NCBI GenBank assembly: GCA_947427985.1
Contig: CANEKB010000005.1
Location: 1-22,672 of the forward strand
DNA length: 22,672 nucleotides
Direction of reading: 5' to 3'
From: an uncultured Candidatus Saccharibacteria bacterium
GTDB taxonomy: Bacteria; Patescibacteriota; Saccharimonadia; Saccharimonadales; Saccharimonadaceae
The notes under the pieces are model-generated. The model saw only the letters and a list, made by a program, of their open reading frames with translations. It did no database searches and was not told where the DNA came from. The position numbers and the translations under genes were made by a program. Below, piece after piece: positions 7,902 to 14,825 of this stretch (its first letter is position 1; each line of letters opens with the position of its first letter).

Positions 7902-8723
7902 ATGGCTTTCGCAGCAATCAGTTCCGATCTATCCTACTGGCAAAAACAATCTAAACCACTCTTTGATGACTTAATTTGGAATATCCCCGAACAAAAAACT
8001 GGCAATATCACTGTTATTGGCGGCAACAACCAAAACTTTTCTGCTATTGTCCGCATTTCAGAATTCCTTAACAATAACTTTCCGTTTAAGAGTGTTTCTA
8101 CCATACTACCAGACGTTCTACGTAGTCAACTTCCACCACTCGGAAACTTATACTTTGCCCCCTCAACCAATAGTGGCTCCTTCGCAAAATCCGGAGAACT
8201 CAACCGTTTTTTTGAAACTGCCAATTTTAGTCTAATCGCTGGCGACCTCTCAAAAAATTCCGCCACCGCTATCGCCATTACGGACGCTATTGCTCGTACC
8301 CTTAACAAGGATACCGTTCATCCGTTATTGCTCACTCGCGACACTGTAGATTTACTCGCGCCCACCGCTGGACAAATCCTCGCTCATCCGCAGCTATTCC
8401 TAGTCGCTTCAATGGTGCAACTTCAAAAAGTTTTTCGTGCCGTCTACTATCCTAAAATGATCTTATTATCACAACCACTCATTTCCGTCATTGAGACACT
8501 TCACAAATTTACTTTAACCTATCCCACTACCATTCTAACTTTCCATCAAGATAACGTTATTGTTGCGAGCCACGGTAAAGTGACCTCTACGCATATCGTC
8601 GACACCGAATATTCGCCGATTTCGCTTTGGTCTGGACAACTCGCCGCGCGTATTGCCGCCCTCAACTTATTTAATCCCAACAAAGGTCTCGAAGCTACTA
8701 CTGCTGCTGTCCTTATGCGCTAG
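7902..8723 (+). CDS. Degenerate ribokinase-fold protein, resembling NAD(P)HX dehydratase domain
   Basis: A 273-residue protein. The section GNITVIGGNNQNFSAIVRISEFL resembles the start of the YjeF C-terminal/NnrD fold (GGs..f.GA), an ATP/ADP-dependent NAD(P)H-hydrate dehydratase of the ribokinase superfamily. SLIAGDLSK and PLLLTRDTVDLL also fit that fold. Near the C terminus, where the family has the anion-hole and catalytic motif (G/N)xGD, this protein has ISLWSGQLAARIAAL with no Asp. It may be inactive, or regulatory, or the assignment may be wrong. The ATG is 3 nt after the exonuclease stop and has GGAG about 12 nt upstream inside that gene, so it is a coupled operon member. It ends in TAG. 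Confidence 0.5.
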   Translation: MAFAAISSDLSYWQKQSKPLFDDLIWNIPEQKTGNITVIGGNNQNFSAIVRISEFLNNNFPFKSVSTILPDVLRSQLPPLGNLYFAPSTNSGSFAKSGELNRFFETANFSLIAGDLSKNSATAIAITDAIARTLNKDTVHPLLLTRDTVDLLAPTAGQILAHPQLFLVASMVQLQKVFRAVYYPKMILLSQPLISVIETLHKFTLTYPTTILTFHQDNVIVASHGKVTSTHIVDTEYSPISLWSGQLAARIAALNLFNPNKGLEATTAAVLMR

Positions 8724-8778
8724 ATCCTCATTCACTAGAGCTGATATTGCACAGGATCAGCAATCTCCTTCTTCATCC

Positions 8779-8807
8779 TTGCATTTTCTTCACTTCTATG
8801 GTAAAAT
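8779..8807 (+). promoter_or_regulatory. Promoter of the CDP-alcohol phosphatidyltransferase gene
   Basis: TTGCAT (8779-8784), a 17-bp spacer, then TG G TAAAAT (-10 at 8802-8807). The start is expected near 8814, giving a leader of about 28 nt carrying a strong Shine-Dalgarno (AGGAGG, 8829-8834). Confidence 0.75.
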
Positions 8808-8841
8808 GATAGTATTCGGCATTCACGAAGGAGGGAAGGAT

Positions 8842-9480
8842 ATGAAAAAATATTTCATTGCCGATGTTCTTAGCCTCACTGAGATCGTTATGGGGCTCAC
8901 CTTAATAGCAATGACTATACTGGGGACACCAGCAGATGTGGTTATCTGGGTCTTTATAGCAGGGCAGTTGTGCGACGCTTTTGACGGCATTGCCGCTCGA
9001 CGCTGGCCCTACCCACCTATGGATCCACCATACTGGTGGCGCATTCCGCGAGTAGTGCAGTGCATCGAGCACACAAGCGACATCTTGCTCATTGGCGCGC
9101 TCGCCGTCTATCTGCTCACGCAGGACACCCCGATCGTTCGCTACCTGACGCTTTTCGGCAGCGTTGTCATCATCGTGTTCTGTATCTGGATCGAAGCCTG
9201 CATCAAGTGCCTACGATTCCAGCTACCGCTCAACTACGAGCAACGCCGCACGCTCATCCGACGCCGACGCTATGTCTACCTGCTAGGCATCACGATTGGC
9301 ATCACTGAGCTCATTTTCTGCACTAGCTGGCCGTCCTGGCTCAAGCTCACGCTCTGTTTGATTGGCGTCATAAGCGGTGTTGCACTAATGATCCTGAAAT
9401 GGGATCGGCTCACCGAATCAAACGAGACTTTTCTTGTTTTTCTGCGCCGTCAGCGCTCCAAGCGTAAAAAACACCGCTAG
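8842..9480 (+). CDS. Divergent CDP-alcohol phosphatidyltransferase-like membrane protein
   Basis: A 212-residue polytopic membrane protein with about five hydrophobic segments. The family (PgsA, PssA and others) swaps CMP for an alcohol to build phospholipid head groups, using D-x2-D-G-x2-A-R-x8-G-x3-D-x3-D. Here D45-A-F-D48-G-I-A-A-R53 is intact. The rest is altered: about 10 extra residues (Pro/Trp/Tyr-rich) follow, the Gly is Val72, the third Asp is Glu76, and D80 is kept. It may use an unusual substrate or be weakened. The start ATG 8842 is fixed by AGGAGG 7 nt upstream; frames opening earlier overlap the previous gene. Three sampled 60-base blocks (from 9001, 9061 and 9241) are about 58-62% GC, against about 35-38% for two blocks of the gene before it. 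Confidence 0.68.
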   Translation: MKKYFIADVLSLTEIVMGLTLIAMTILGTPADVVIWVFIAGQLCDAFDGIAARRWPYPPMDPPYWWRIPRVVQCIEHTSDILLIGALAVYLLTQDTPIVRYLTLFGSVVIIVFCIWIEACIKCLRFQLPLNYEQRRTLIRRRRYVYLLGITIGITELIFCTSWPSWLKLTLCLIGVISGVALMILKWDRLTESNETFLVFLRRQRSKRKKHR

Positions 9481-9512
9481 CCCATCAGTAGAAGTCGCCC
9501 TTGCTCCTTAGC

Positions 9513-9548
9513 AAAAAACGACCCTCCAATGAGGGCCGTTTTCTTTTT
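9513..9548. terminator. Bidirectional intrinsic terminator between convergent genes
   Basis: AAAACGACCCTC and GAGGGCCGTTTT form a 12-bp stem with one mismatch and a 4-base loop, with a T-run after it on the plus strand and a run of six A before it (T-run on the minus strand). It serves the phosphatidyltransferase gene (+) and the second GT4 gene (-), whose stop codon lies in the T-run at 9547-9549. Confidence 0.85.
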
Positions 9549-10770
9549 ATTTCGATTTTGTCTTCTTAAGCTCGATCGCCGTCTTGTAAACTTCTATCAA
9601 TCGTTTTATCTGTGTCTTTTGTAAAACATTCTTCCGGCTCGCGAGCATAATTCTGCTCATCTCGGTCACTCGCTCCGCCGGCATGTCTTCAAGCGCCATC
9701 GCCATCGCCTCCGCCTCCGGACCACCAGCAATCACAAAACTACCCTGCGGAACAATTTCCATCATACATGGATCACAGAAAAACACTGGCAACCCTGTTG
9801 CCTCCGCTTCCAGCAAAGTCATCGGTTGTACATCGAAATTATATGACACCGTCACTCCTAAATGTGCTTCCGCCATCCGTTTTATAATTTTCTTTCTATC
9901 CGTCTCACCATAAAACTTCACTTTTAGATTATGCTTCTTCGCATATTTTTCCGCTCGTTTCAAAGTATTTCCATCACCATAAACGTGCAGAACATATGGT
10001 CGCTTTAGCATCTTTAGTGCGCGAAGCAACGGCATAATCCGTTTTTCTTTAGACACGCGACAGTTCCAAATCATTTTTAAGACGTCGCCCTCTTGCATTT
10101 TGCGCGCAGCAAACTTATCATCCACCAGCTCTTGTGAAATTCCATTCGACACTACCATAATCGGTCGCGTCACACCATAATGCTCAATCTTCTGAGCAAA
10201 ATGATTCGACGGCGTAACCACCACGTCCGCGTGTTCAGCATGATTAACTACCAAACTCCACATCTTCGCCCGCGTAAAGGTTGGCGCTTGATAATGATCA
10301 CGTTTCACTTTCATCGTATGCGACAAACAACGCCCATGCGCAAAATTTAGCACAGTCGCCGTCAAAAGTTTAATCGGGTGTGGCATGTTTACCGATATCG
10401 CCACATCCTCACGACCATGCTGAGTCTGCACCAGCGGCACATTGAACTTCTCCGCCAAGCGTACACCGGCGATACTACAACTCGCCTCATAATGTACGTG
10501 TACCACATCAAAATCGCCAAAATTAGGAAACTTCTCCAGTACAAAAGCTTCGACCACACTTGGCCGCATCGCAACTACTGAATCACTGATTCGAATGTAT
10601 TTATGACTCGGCACATTCACGACCCCTTTTTCCTTCGCATCGAAACCCGGACAAAACAACACAACTTCGTGCCCCATCTTTTCTAGCTCTGATTTTTGCG
10701 CACGAATCGAGGAAGCGATTCCGCCATTACCCCATGGCGCATAGATGTCTGTAAAAATCGCAATCTTCAT
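9547..10770 (-). CDS. GT4-family glycosyltransferase, EX7E variant
   Basis: A 407-residue GT-B glycosyltransferase. It starts MKIAIFTDIYAPWGNGGIASSIRAQKSELEKMGHEVVLFCPG, with HVHYEASCSIAGVRLA and QTQHGR in the acceptor domain and LHVYGDGN in the donor domain. The usual EX7E donor motif reads D313-x7-E321 in YNFDVQPMTLLEAEATGLPV, so the first Glu is Asp. Relatives add sugars to diacylglycerol or phosphatidylinositol lipids, which would fit its place next to a CDP-alcohol phosphatidyltransferase gene. The acceptor is inferred, not shown. It has a leaderless promoter divergent from metK and shares a terminator with the convergent gene. Confidence 0.85.
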   Translation of the reverse strand: MKIAIFTDIYAPWGNGGIASSIRAQKSELEKMGHEVVLFCPGFDAKEKGVVNVPSHKYIRISDSVVAMRPSVVEAFVLEKFPNFGDFDVVHVHYEASCSIAGVRLAEKFNVPLVQTQHGREDVAISVNMPHPIKLLTATVLNFAHGRCLSHTMKVKRDHYQAPTFTRAKMWSLVVNHAEHADVVVTPSNHFAQKIEHYGVTRPIMVVSNGISQELVDDKFAARKMQEGDVLKMIWNCRVSKEKRIMPLLRALKMLKRPYVLHVYGDGNTLKRAEKYAKKHNLKVKFYGETDRKKIIKRMAEAHLGVTVSYNFDVQPMTLLEAEATGLPVFFCDPCMMEIVPQGSFVIAGGPEAEAMAMALEDMPAERVTEMSRIMLASRKNVLQKTQIKRLIEVYKTAIELKKTKSK

Positions 10771-10776
10771 ACCATA

Positions 10777-10785
10777 AGTATATCA
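10777..10785 (-). promoter_or_regulatory. Extended -10 (TGA TATACT), leaderless promoter of the second GT4 gene
   Basis: Minus strand TG 10785-10784, A, TATACT 10782-10777, then 6 nt to ATG 10770. It sits in a 32-bp gap shared with the divergent metK promoter. Confidence 0.72.
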
Positions 10786-10787
10786 CA

Positions 10788-10796
10788 TGCTATACT
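10788..10796 (+). promoter_or_regulatory. Extended -10 (TGC TATACT), leaderless promoter of metK
   Basis: TG 10788-10789, C, TATACT 10791-10796, then 6 nt to ATG 10803. Its upstream part overlaps the divergent GT4 promoter, so the two are unlikely to be occupied together. Confidence 0.75.
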
Positions 10797-10802
10797 AAGA
10801 TT

Positions 10803-11792
10803 ATGGAAAACTATTCAACTTTTCGCACCGCCGAGAGCGTCTCGCCGGGGCATCCAGACAAACTTTGCGATCAGATTTCTGACGCTATCCTCGATGCATA
10901 CCTTGCTCAGGATCCAAAATCTCGTGTCGCCGTCGAGGTCTGCGGCGGGCATAGCCAAGTTTTTGTTACTGGCGAAGTTACGTCCACCGCGAGCAATATC
11001 GACATTCCAGCGATCGTCCATCATCTCGCCGGCGACAGCATGCAGATCACAACAAACCTCGTTGAACAAAGCTCCGAAATCGCCCAAGGCGTCGATACTG
11101 GCGGCGCTGGCGACCAGGGAATTATGATCGGCTACGCTTGTGACGAAACTCCCGAGCTCCTGCCGGTCGAAGTCGTTTTATCGCGCCGACTCAATCAACA
11201 CATCTACGCAAAGCATCCTTACGATGGTAAAACCCAAGTCACTATCCGCTATAACGCACCCGACGATTTTACCGTCGAGTCAATCGTAGCCAGCTTTCAA
11301 AATGTTCCCACCGATGAGCTTCGCGCGCTCGTCGAGGAATTTATCGCTACGCACCAGCTAAAAGGCAAGCCTGAATTACACCTTAACCCAGCCGGAGATT
11401 GGAACCAAGGCGGCTTCGAGGCTGATACCGGCCTCACCGGACGCAAACTTATTGTCGATAATTACGGTCCGCGTATTCCAATTGGTGGTGGCTGTTTTTC
11501 TGGCAAAGATCCAAGCAAAGTCGATCGTTCTGCTGCCTACATGGCTCGTCGTATCGCCGTCGACTATCTCAAAGACCGCCACGCACACGAGGTCTTTGTC
11601 CGTCTCGCCTACGCGATTGGCTACGCCGAGCCGCTCGAACGCACCGTCGTAATCGACGGCAAGTCTGAGCAAATCGAAGGCTACGACCTTACGCCACGTG
11701 GTATCATTGAGCATCTGAACCTGCTCCAGCCAATCTACGAGCCAACCGCTCGTTACGGACATTTTGGTGAAGGTTTTAATTGGGACAAGTAA
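10803..11792 (+). CDS. metK: S-adenosylmethionine synthase, short form
   Basis: Makes S-adenosylmethionine from methionine and ATP. Diagnostic motifs are TAESVSPGHPDKLCDQISDAILD at the N terminus, GGAGDQGIMIGYACDET (about 100-115), DGKTQV, DTGLTGRKLIVDNYG, and the P-loop-like GGGCFSGKDPSKVDRSAAYMARR (about 225-245). At 329 residues it is clearly shorter than the usual 380-400. The loss lies in several loops, for example between the ET..LLP segment and DGKTQV, and all key catalytic motifs remain. It is transcribed from a leaderless promoter divergent from a glycosyltransferase gene and ends at a strong terminator. Confidence 0.95.
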   Translation: MENYSTFRTAESVSPGHPDKLCDQISDAILDAYLAQDPKSRVAVEVCGGHSQVFVTGEVTSTASNIDIPAIVHHLAGDSMQITTNLVEQSSEIAQGVDTGGAGDQGIMIGYACDETPELLPVEVVLSRRLNQHIYAKHPYDGKTQVTIRYNAPDDFTVESIVASFQNVPTDELRALVEEFIATHQLKGKPELHLNPAGDWNQGGFEADTGLTGRKLIVDNYGPRIPIGGGCFSGKDPSKVDRSAAYMARRIAVDYLKDRHAHEVFVRLAYAIGYAEPLERTVVIDGKSEQIEGYDLTPRGIIEHLNLLQPIYEPTARYGHFGEGFNWDK

Positions 11793-11807
11793 TCTAGCTA
11801 TCCCACG

Positions 11808-11842
11808 AAATATCTCCGGCACATACCGGAGATATTTTTATT
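11808..11842. terminator. Intrinsic terminator of metK
   Basis: ATATCTCCGG (11810-11819) and CCGGAGATAT (11826-11835) form a perfect 10-bp stem with a 6-base loop, followed by TTTTATT. Flanking A/T pairs lengthen the stem. The stop codon of the convergent DUF6512 gene (11841-11843) falls in the T-run, so the terminator may serve both strands. Confidence 0.88.
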
Positions 11843-12413
11843 AGGACCTTTTGCGAGTTTTTCTTTGGCTAATCTTACGCCGCTCGTTATGCTCATCGTA
11901 GCCATATTTGCCAGTGATAGGATCACGAAATAAAAACATGTGTAGCGGGAACTTCGTCAACAGTAAATACATTGCAATAATAGTCACACTAATTACGATA
12001 CTAACAATCCCACCCATTTCACCAATTGGCGGTAAAACCAAAACACCCGCAAAAGCCAAACTACACAGCAGGGCTGCCACGACAAACGAAGAAATATCGA
12101 CTGGTAGAATCGGCCGTTTTGTCCAACTCGTATAAGTATAGAAGATTGCCGGGATTACTAACACTGGCACTACAAACGAGACGCTTCGCGCAACCCAATA
12201 ATTCGGATTATCGCCCAAAAACCATACATCAACCAACGTGCAGCAAAATATGCCCGACAAAGCGAGCTTGATATGCTCCCATGTACTTTCGTTTACAGCC
12301 GAAAAGATCGCAACAAACTTATTTTTGCCGCTCCATGCGTACGTAAAATGCAAAACCGAACCTATTATCGAAATCGCCACCGTTTCCAGACCTACCACCA
12401 ACCAAAAATTCAT
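11841..12413 (-). CDS. DUF6512-type integral membrane protein
   Basis: A 190-residue protein with about five membrane segments and a basic C-terminal tail (RRKISQRKTRKRS). The section LHFTYAWSGKNKFVAIFSAVNESTWEHIKLALSG (about 21-54) carries the conserved HFxY and VNESxWEHxKL stretches that I associate with DUF6512, a family of unknown function common in Firmicutes. I recall this from memory and have not searched it. The start ATG 12413 has GGAG 7 nt upstream. A TATAAT lies about 58 nt upstream, so this gene uses an ordinary leader. Confidence 0.65.
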   Translation of the reverse strand: MNFWLVVGLETVAISIIGSVLHFTYAWSGKNKFVAIFSAVNESTWEHIKLALSGIFCCTLVDVWFLGDNPNYWVARSVSFVVPVLVIPAIFYTYTSWTKRPILPVDISSFVVAALLCSLAFAGVLVLPPIGEMGGIVSIVISVTIIAMYLLLTKFPLHMFLFRDPITGKYGYDEHNERRKISQRKTRKRS

Positions 12414-12742
12414 TTTATACTCCTTTTTGTTTTTAAATTTTTCTCTACTTTACAGAGGTAAAACTGACATATTATAGCTATATTTCTTGTATTCAATTAT
12501 AACATACCAACACAAAAGTATTTTTATAGTTTTTGGACAAAAAAGACCCAAAATTAGTGGAAAAAATTTTTAAATTATTTTTTACAAATTTTGCAAGTAT
12601 TTTTCCTTCAAAATTTTTTTATTATTTTTAAAATAATTCGTTTTTTATCAAAGTATTTTACTAATTTTGACGGTTCCAAAAAAATTTGCTCAGCACCGTA
12701 CACATTCTCCCGAAAAACCTACTTGACTTTGAGGCTCGCAAA
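12414..12742. promoter_or_regulatory. AT-rich control region between the DUF6512 gene and the GntR operon
   Basis: With the palindrome that follows it, this forms a 370-base gene-free gap. On the minus strand it holds TATAAT (12476-12471) and a Shine-Dalgarno (AAGGAG) for the DUF6512 gene. TTTAC-agag-GTAAA (12449-12462) is a small inverted repeat close to the expected start point. From about 12530 to 12660 it is strongly A/T-rich with many A- and T-tracts, a pattern that can bend DNA or act as an upstream promoter element. On the plus strand TTGACT (12723-12728) is a candidate -35 for the GntR gene. I see no ORF, no RNA gene and no DnaA-box cluster. Confidence 0.55.
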
Positions 12743-12780
12743 CTATATCATTGTATTAATAAATTAATACAATGATATAG
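12743..12780. promoter_or_regulatory. 38-bp perfect palindromic operator upstream of the GntR gene
   Basis: Arms CTATATCATTGTATTAAT and ATTAATACAATGATATAG are exact 18-bp complements around AA. It ends 3 nt before ATG 12784. It covers both candidate -10 hexamers: TATCAT (12746-12751, 17 bp from TTGACT) and TACAAT (12768-12773). A dimeric regulator bound here would block its own promoter, as YtrA-type GntR proteins do. The site is too A/T-rich and lacks a T-run, so it is not a typical terminator. Confidence 0.82.
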
Positions 12781-12783
12781 CCT

Positions 12784-13149
12784 ATGGATTTTCACTTTGA
12801 TGACGAACGACCCATCTATATTCAACTCGTCGAACATCTCGAGCTGTATATTGTCACGGGGCATTTCCCGCCCGGAGAACGTCTACCATCTGTCCGCGAC
12901 CTCGCTAGTATCGCCAAAGTTAACCCCAACACTATGCAACGCGCCCTCACCGAGCTCGAAGACAAACGGCTCATCATTACTGAACGCACCAACGGTAAAT
13001 TCGTCACCGACGATCAAGAGTTTCTCCGCAAACAACAGCAGCAATTCGCTCGCGAAAAAATCCAAAAGTTCCTGTCTGAGATGCAGGAGCTTGGAATTTC
13101 ACGCACTGAAATTATTGAATATTTACAAAGCCTAAAAAGAAAGGATTAA
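12784..13149 (+). CDS. GntR-family transcriptional regulator, YtrA subfamily
   Basis: A 121-residue regulator. The N-terminal winged helix reads PIYIQLVEHLELYIVTGHFPPGERLPSVRDLASIAKVNPNTMQRALTELEDKRLI, the classic GntR DNA-binding domain. The short C-terminal helical part (about 80-121) has no effector domain, which is typical of the YtrA subfamily. YtrA regulators usually repress an operon with an ABC transporter that responds to envelope stress or antimicrobial compounds. That fits here: the stop is immediately followed by the ATG of an ABC ATPase gene. It is likely autoregulated through the 38-bp palindrome just upstream. Confidence 0.9.
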   Translation: MDFHFDDERPIYIQLVEHLELYIVTGHFPPGERLPSVRDLASIAKVNPNTMQRALTELEDKRLIITERTNGKFVTDDQEFLRKQQQQFAREKIQKFLSEMQELGISRTEIIEYLQSLKRKD

Positions 13150-13869
13150 ATGTCTACTCCACTCCTCGAATATCGCAATGTTAGTAAAAGCTATGGCGAT
13201 AAACTCATACTCGATAATATTAATTTGAAACTGCCTCACGGCAAAATCATCGGCCTACTCGGTCGAAACGGTGCCGGAAAATCCACACTCATTAAACTTA
13301 CCAACGATCTCCTCGCGCCAACTTCCGGCGAAATCTTTGTTAATGGTGAGACGGTCGGCGCCCACAGCAAAGAAATTATTGCCTACCTCCCCGAACGCAC
13401 CTATCTCGATAAACAGCTGACTGTCGAACAAACAATCAAATTCTTCGCTGAGTTTTATCGTAATTTTGATACCGCAAAAGCCAAAAAATTAGTCAAAGAA
13501 CTAAACCTCGATCCCTCTCAAAAAGTCTCCAAAATGAGCAAAGGTATGCAAGAAAAATTGCAGCTCATCCTCGTCATGAGTCGCAATGCCGAACTCTACA
13601 TTCTCGACGAACCATTAGGCGGCGTCGACCCAGCCACTCGAGACTATATCCTCGACACTATTCTTTCAAATTTCAGCGAAGGCGCGAGCGTCATTATCTC
13701 AACCCATCTCATCGCCGACATCGAGCGGATTCTTGACGAAGTTATTTTTATTGATGAAGGCAAAATTTTCCTCACCGGTGACGCTGACAAGCTTCGCAAA
13801 GAGCACAACACGTCGATCGACAAAATTTTCCGCCAAACTTTCAAAGCTAACGTAAATACTAATAATTAA
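13150..13869 (+). CDS. ABC transporter ATP-binding protein, YtrB-like
   Basis: A 239-residue ATPase. Walker A is GLLGRNGAGKSTL, the signature is the degenerate MSKGMQEKLQ in place of LSGGQ, Walker B is LYILDEPLGG, and the H-loop is STHLI. The degenerate signature is seen in YtrB/EcsA-like exporters. It starts directly after the GntR stop (TAA then ATG), so the two are translationally coupled. It should energise the membrane protein encoded next. The substrate is unknown; export of, or defence against, a peptide or lipid-active compound is the usual role of such GntR-linked systems. Confidence 0.9.
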   Translation: MSTPLLEYRNVSKSYGDKLILDNINLKLPHGKIIGLLGRNGAGKSTLIKLTNDLLAPTSGEIFVNGETVGAHSKEIIAYLPERTYLDKQLTVEQTIKFFAEFYRNFDTAKAKKLVKELNLDPSQKVSKMSKGMQEKLQLILVMSRNAELYILDEPLGGVDPATRDYILDTILSNFSEGASVIISTHLIADIERILDEVIFIDEGKIFLTGDADKLRKEHNTSIDKIFRQTFKANVNTNN

Positions 13870-13879
13870 GGAACTTTCT

Positions 13880-14764
13880 ATGCTCGCCAAGCTTATCAAA
13901 CACAACCTCAAACCTATCTTCAAAAGTATTCTACCCTTCGTTGTCGCACTTTTTGTTAGTGTTATTCTTTTTAATATCACCGACTATACCCTAGAATATG
14001 TCTACGAAACTTTGGAGGATGGTTCTCGTCTTATTACCGACATCATAGGGCCATCTAAAATCCAAGAATTTCTCCACGGGTTCTTTAACTTCGCCACTAA
14101 TTGTTCGATGATATTGCTTCTCGCCGCTACCGTTAGGGCTATTTGGCACCAATTCAAAACATATTTTTATAGCGACCGCGCCTATCTTACGCATACTTTG
14201 CCCGTCGCCCGTCAGACGCTCTGGAACGCCGAAATTTGCAGTATTGCTATTACTTTTATTGGCGTCATCACCATCCTCGTACTAAACTGCCTCTTGCTCT
14301 CCTTAACCCAAGACGGCGCTCGGGTGCTCGAGTCCTTTGGTCTCGTTGGAGGTTGCAGCCACTGCATCGGTGATTATTATTATGTTGAACCGCGTAGTTT
14401 CGGTTTCTATCTTAGCTTCGTCTTCATCATTTTCGCCGAGTTCGCTTTTATTACGCTCTGCGGGATCACCGGCATGATTATCAAACAGCGCCGCGGCAAA
14501 GGGTCTTCGCTACTCTTTGGACTCTTATTTTACATGGCCGGGAGCGTTGTTCTAATTGGCGTCATTACACTTATTGGCAACTTCTTTGATAAAAGTATCA
14601 TCCAGCTCTTCGACGGTATGCCACATTCCACACCTGGTTATAACCCCGACCTGAGCTATATGGCTCGCACCCTCATCTACATTGGCGCCACATATTCCTG
14701 CTATCTTGTCGCCCTATACTTTGTCGATCAGAAACTTTTACGTCGTGGTATTAATCTAGATTAA
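13880..14764 (+). CDS. ABC-2-like transporter membrane protein
   Basis: A 294-residue integral membrane protein with about six hydrophobic segments. It starts MLAKLIKHNLKPIFKSILPF, and the region YFYSDRAYLTHTLPVARQTLWNAEI matches the Firmicutes ABC-2 permeases paired with YtrB-like ATPases, which typically read yLTltLPvs after the second segment. A Cys/Tyr-rich stretch GGCSHCIGDYYYVEP lies in an external loop. An AAGGAA Shine-Dalgarno is 6 nt before the ATG, and the gene follows the ATPase by 10 nt, so it is the third gene of the GntR operon. No clear terminator follows; the next promoter starts within 30 nt. Confidence 0.85.
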   Translation: MLAKLIKHNLKPIFKSILPFVVALFVSVILFNITDYTLEYVYETLEDGSRLITDIIGPSKIQEFLHGFFNFATNCSMILLLAATVRAIWHQFKTYFYSDRAYLTHTLPVARQTLWNAEICSIAITFIGVITILVLNCLLLSLTQDGARVLESFGLVGGCSHCIGDYYYVEPRSFGFYLSFVFIIFAEFAFITLCGITGMIIKQRRGKGSSLLFGLLFYMAGSVVLIGVITLIGNFFDKSIIQLFDGMPHSTPGYNPDLSYMARTLIYIGATYSCYLVALYFVDQKLLRRGINLD

Positions 14765-14768
14765 TACC

Positions 14769-14799
14769 TTGTAAATTGCACCCCCCCCCGTGATATAAT
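14769..14799 (+). promoter_or_regulatory. NatAB-type operon promoter with a C9 homopolymer in the spacer
   Basis: An extended -10 TGA TATAAT (-10 at 14794-14799) has a run of nine C (14781-14789) just upstream. A weak -35 TTGTAA (14769-14774) leaves a 19-bp spacer that contains the C-run. Slippage to seven C would give the optimal 17 bp. The start is expected near 14806, giving a leader of about 20 nt with GGA before ATG 14826. Confidence 0.62.
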
Positions 14800-14825
14800 A
14801 AAATCATTATAAAATAGGAAAAATT

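Noticed and set aside
8653..8841. Longer N terminus for the phosphatidyltransferase
   Set aside because: It overlaps the previous gene and the promoter; the strong Shine-Dalgarno fixes ATG 8842.
11376..11822. 148-residue frame antisense to metK
   Set aside because: Mirror of a well-recognised gene, crosses the terminator and has no start signal.
12475..12665. AT-rich stretch as a replication origin
   Set aside because: No cluster of DnaA boxes and no dnaA or dnaN nearby; ordinary promoter region of unusual A/T content is simpler.
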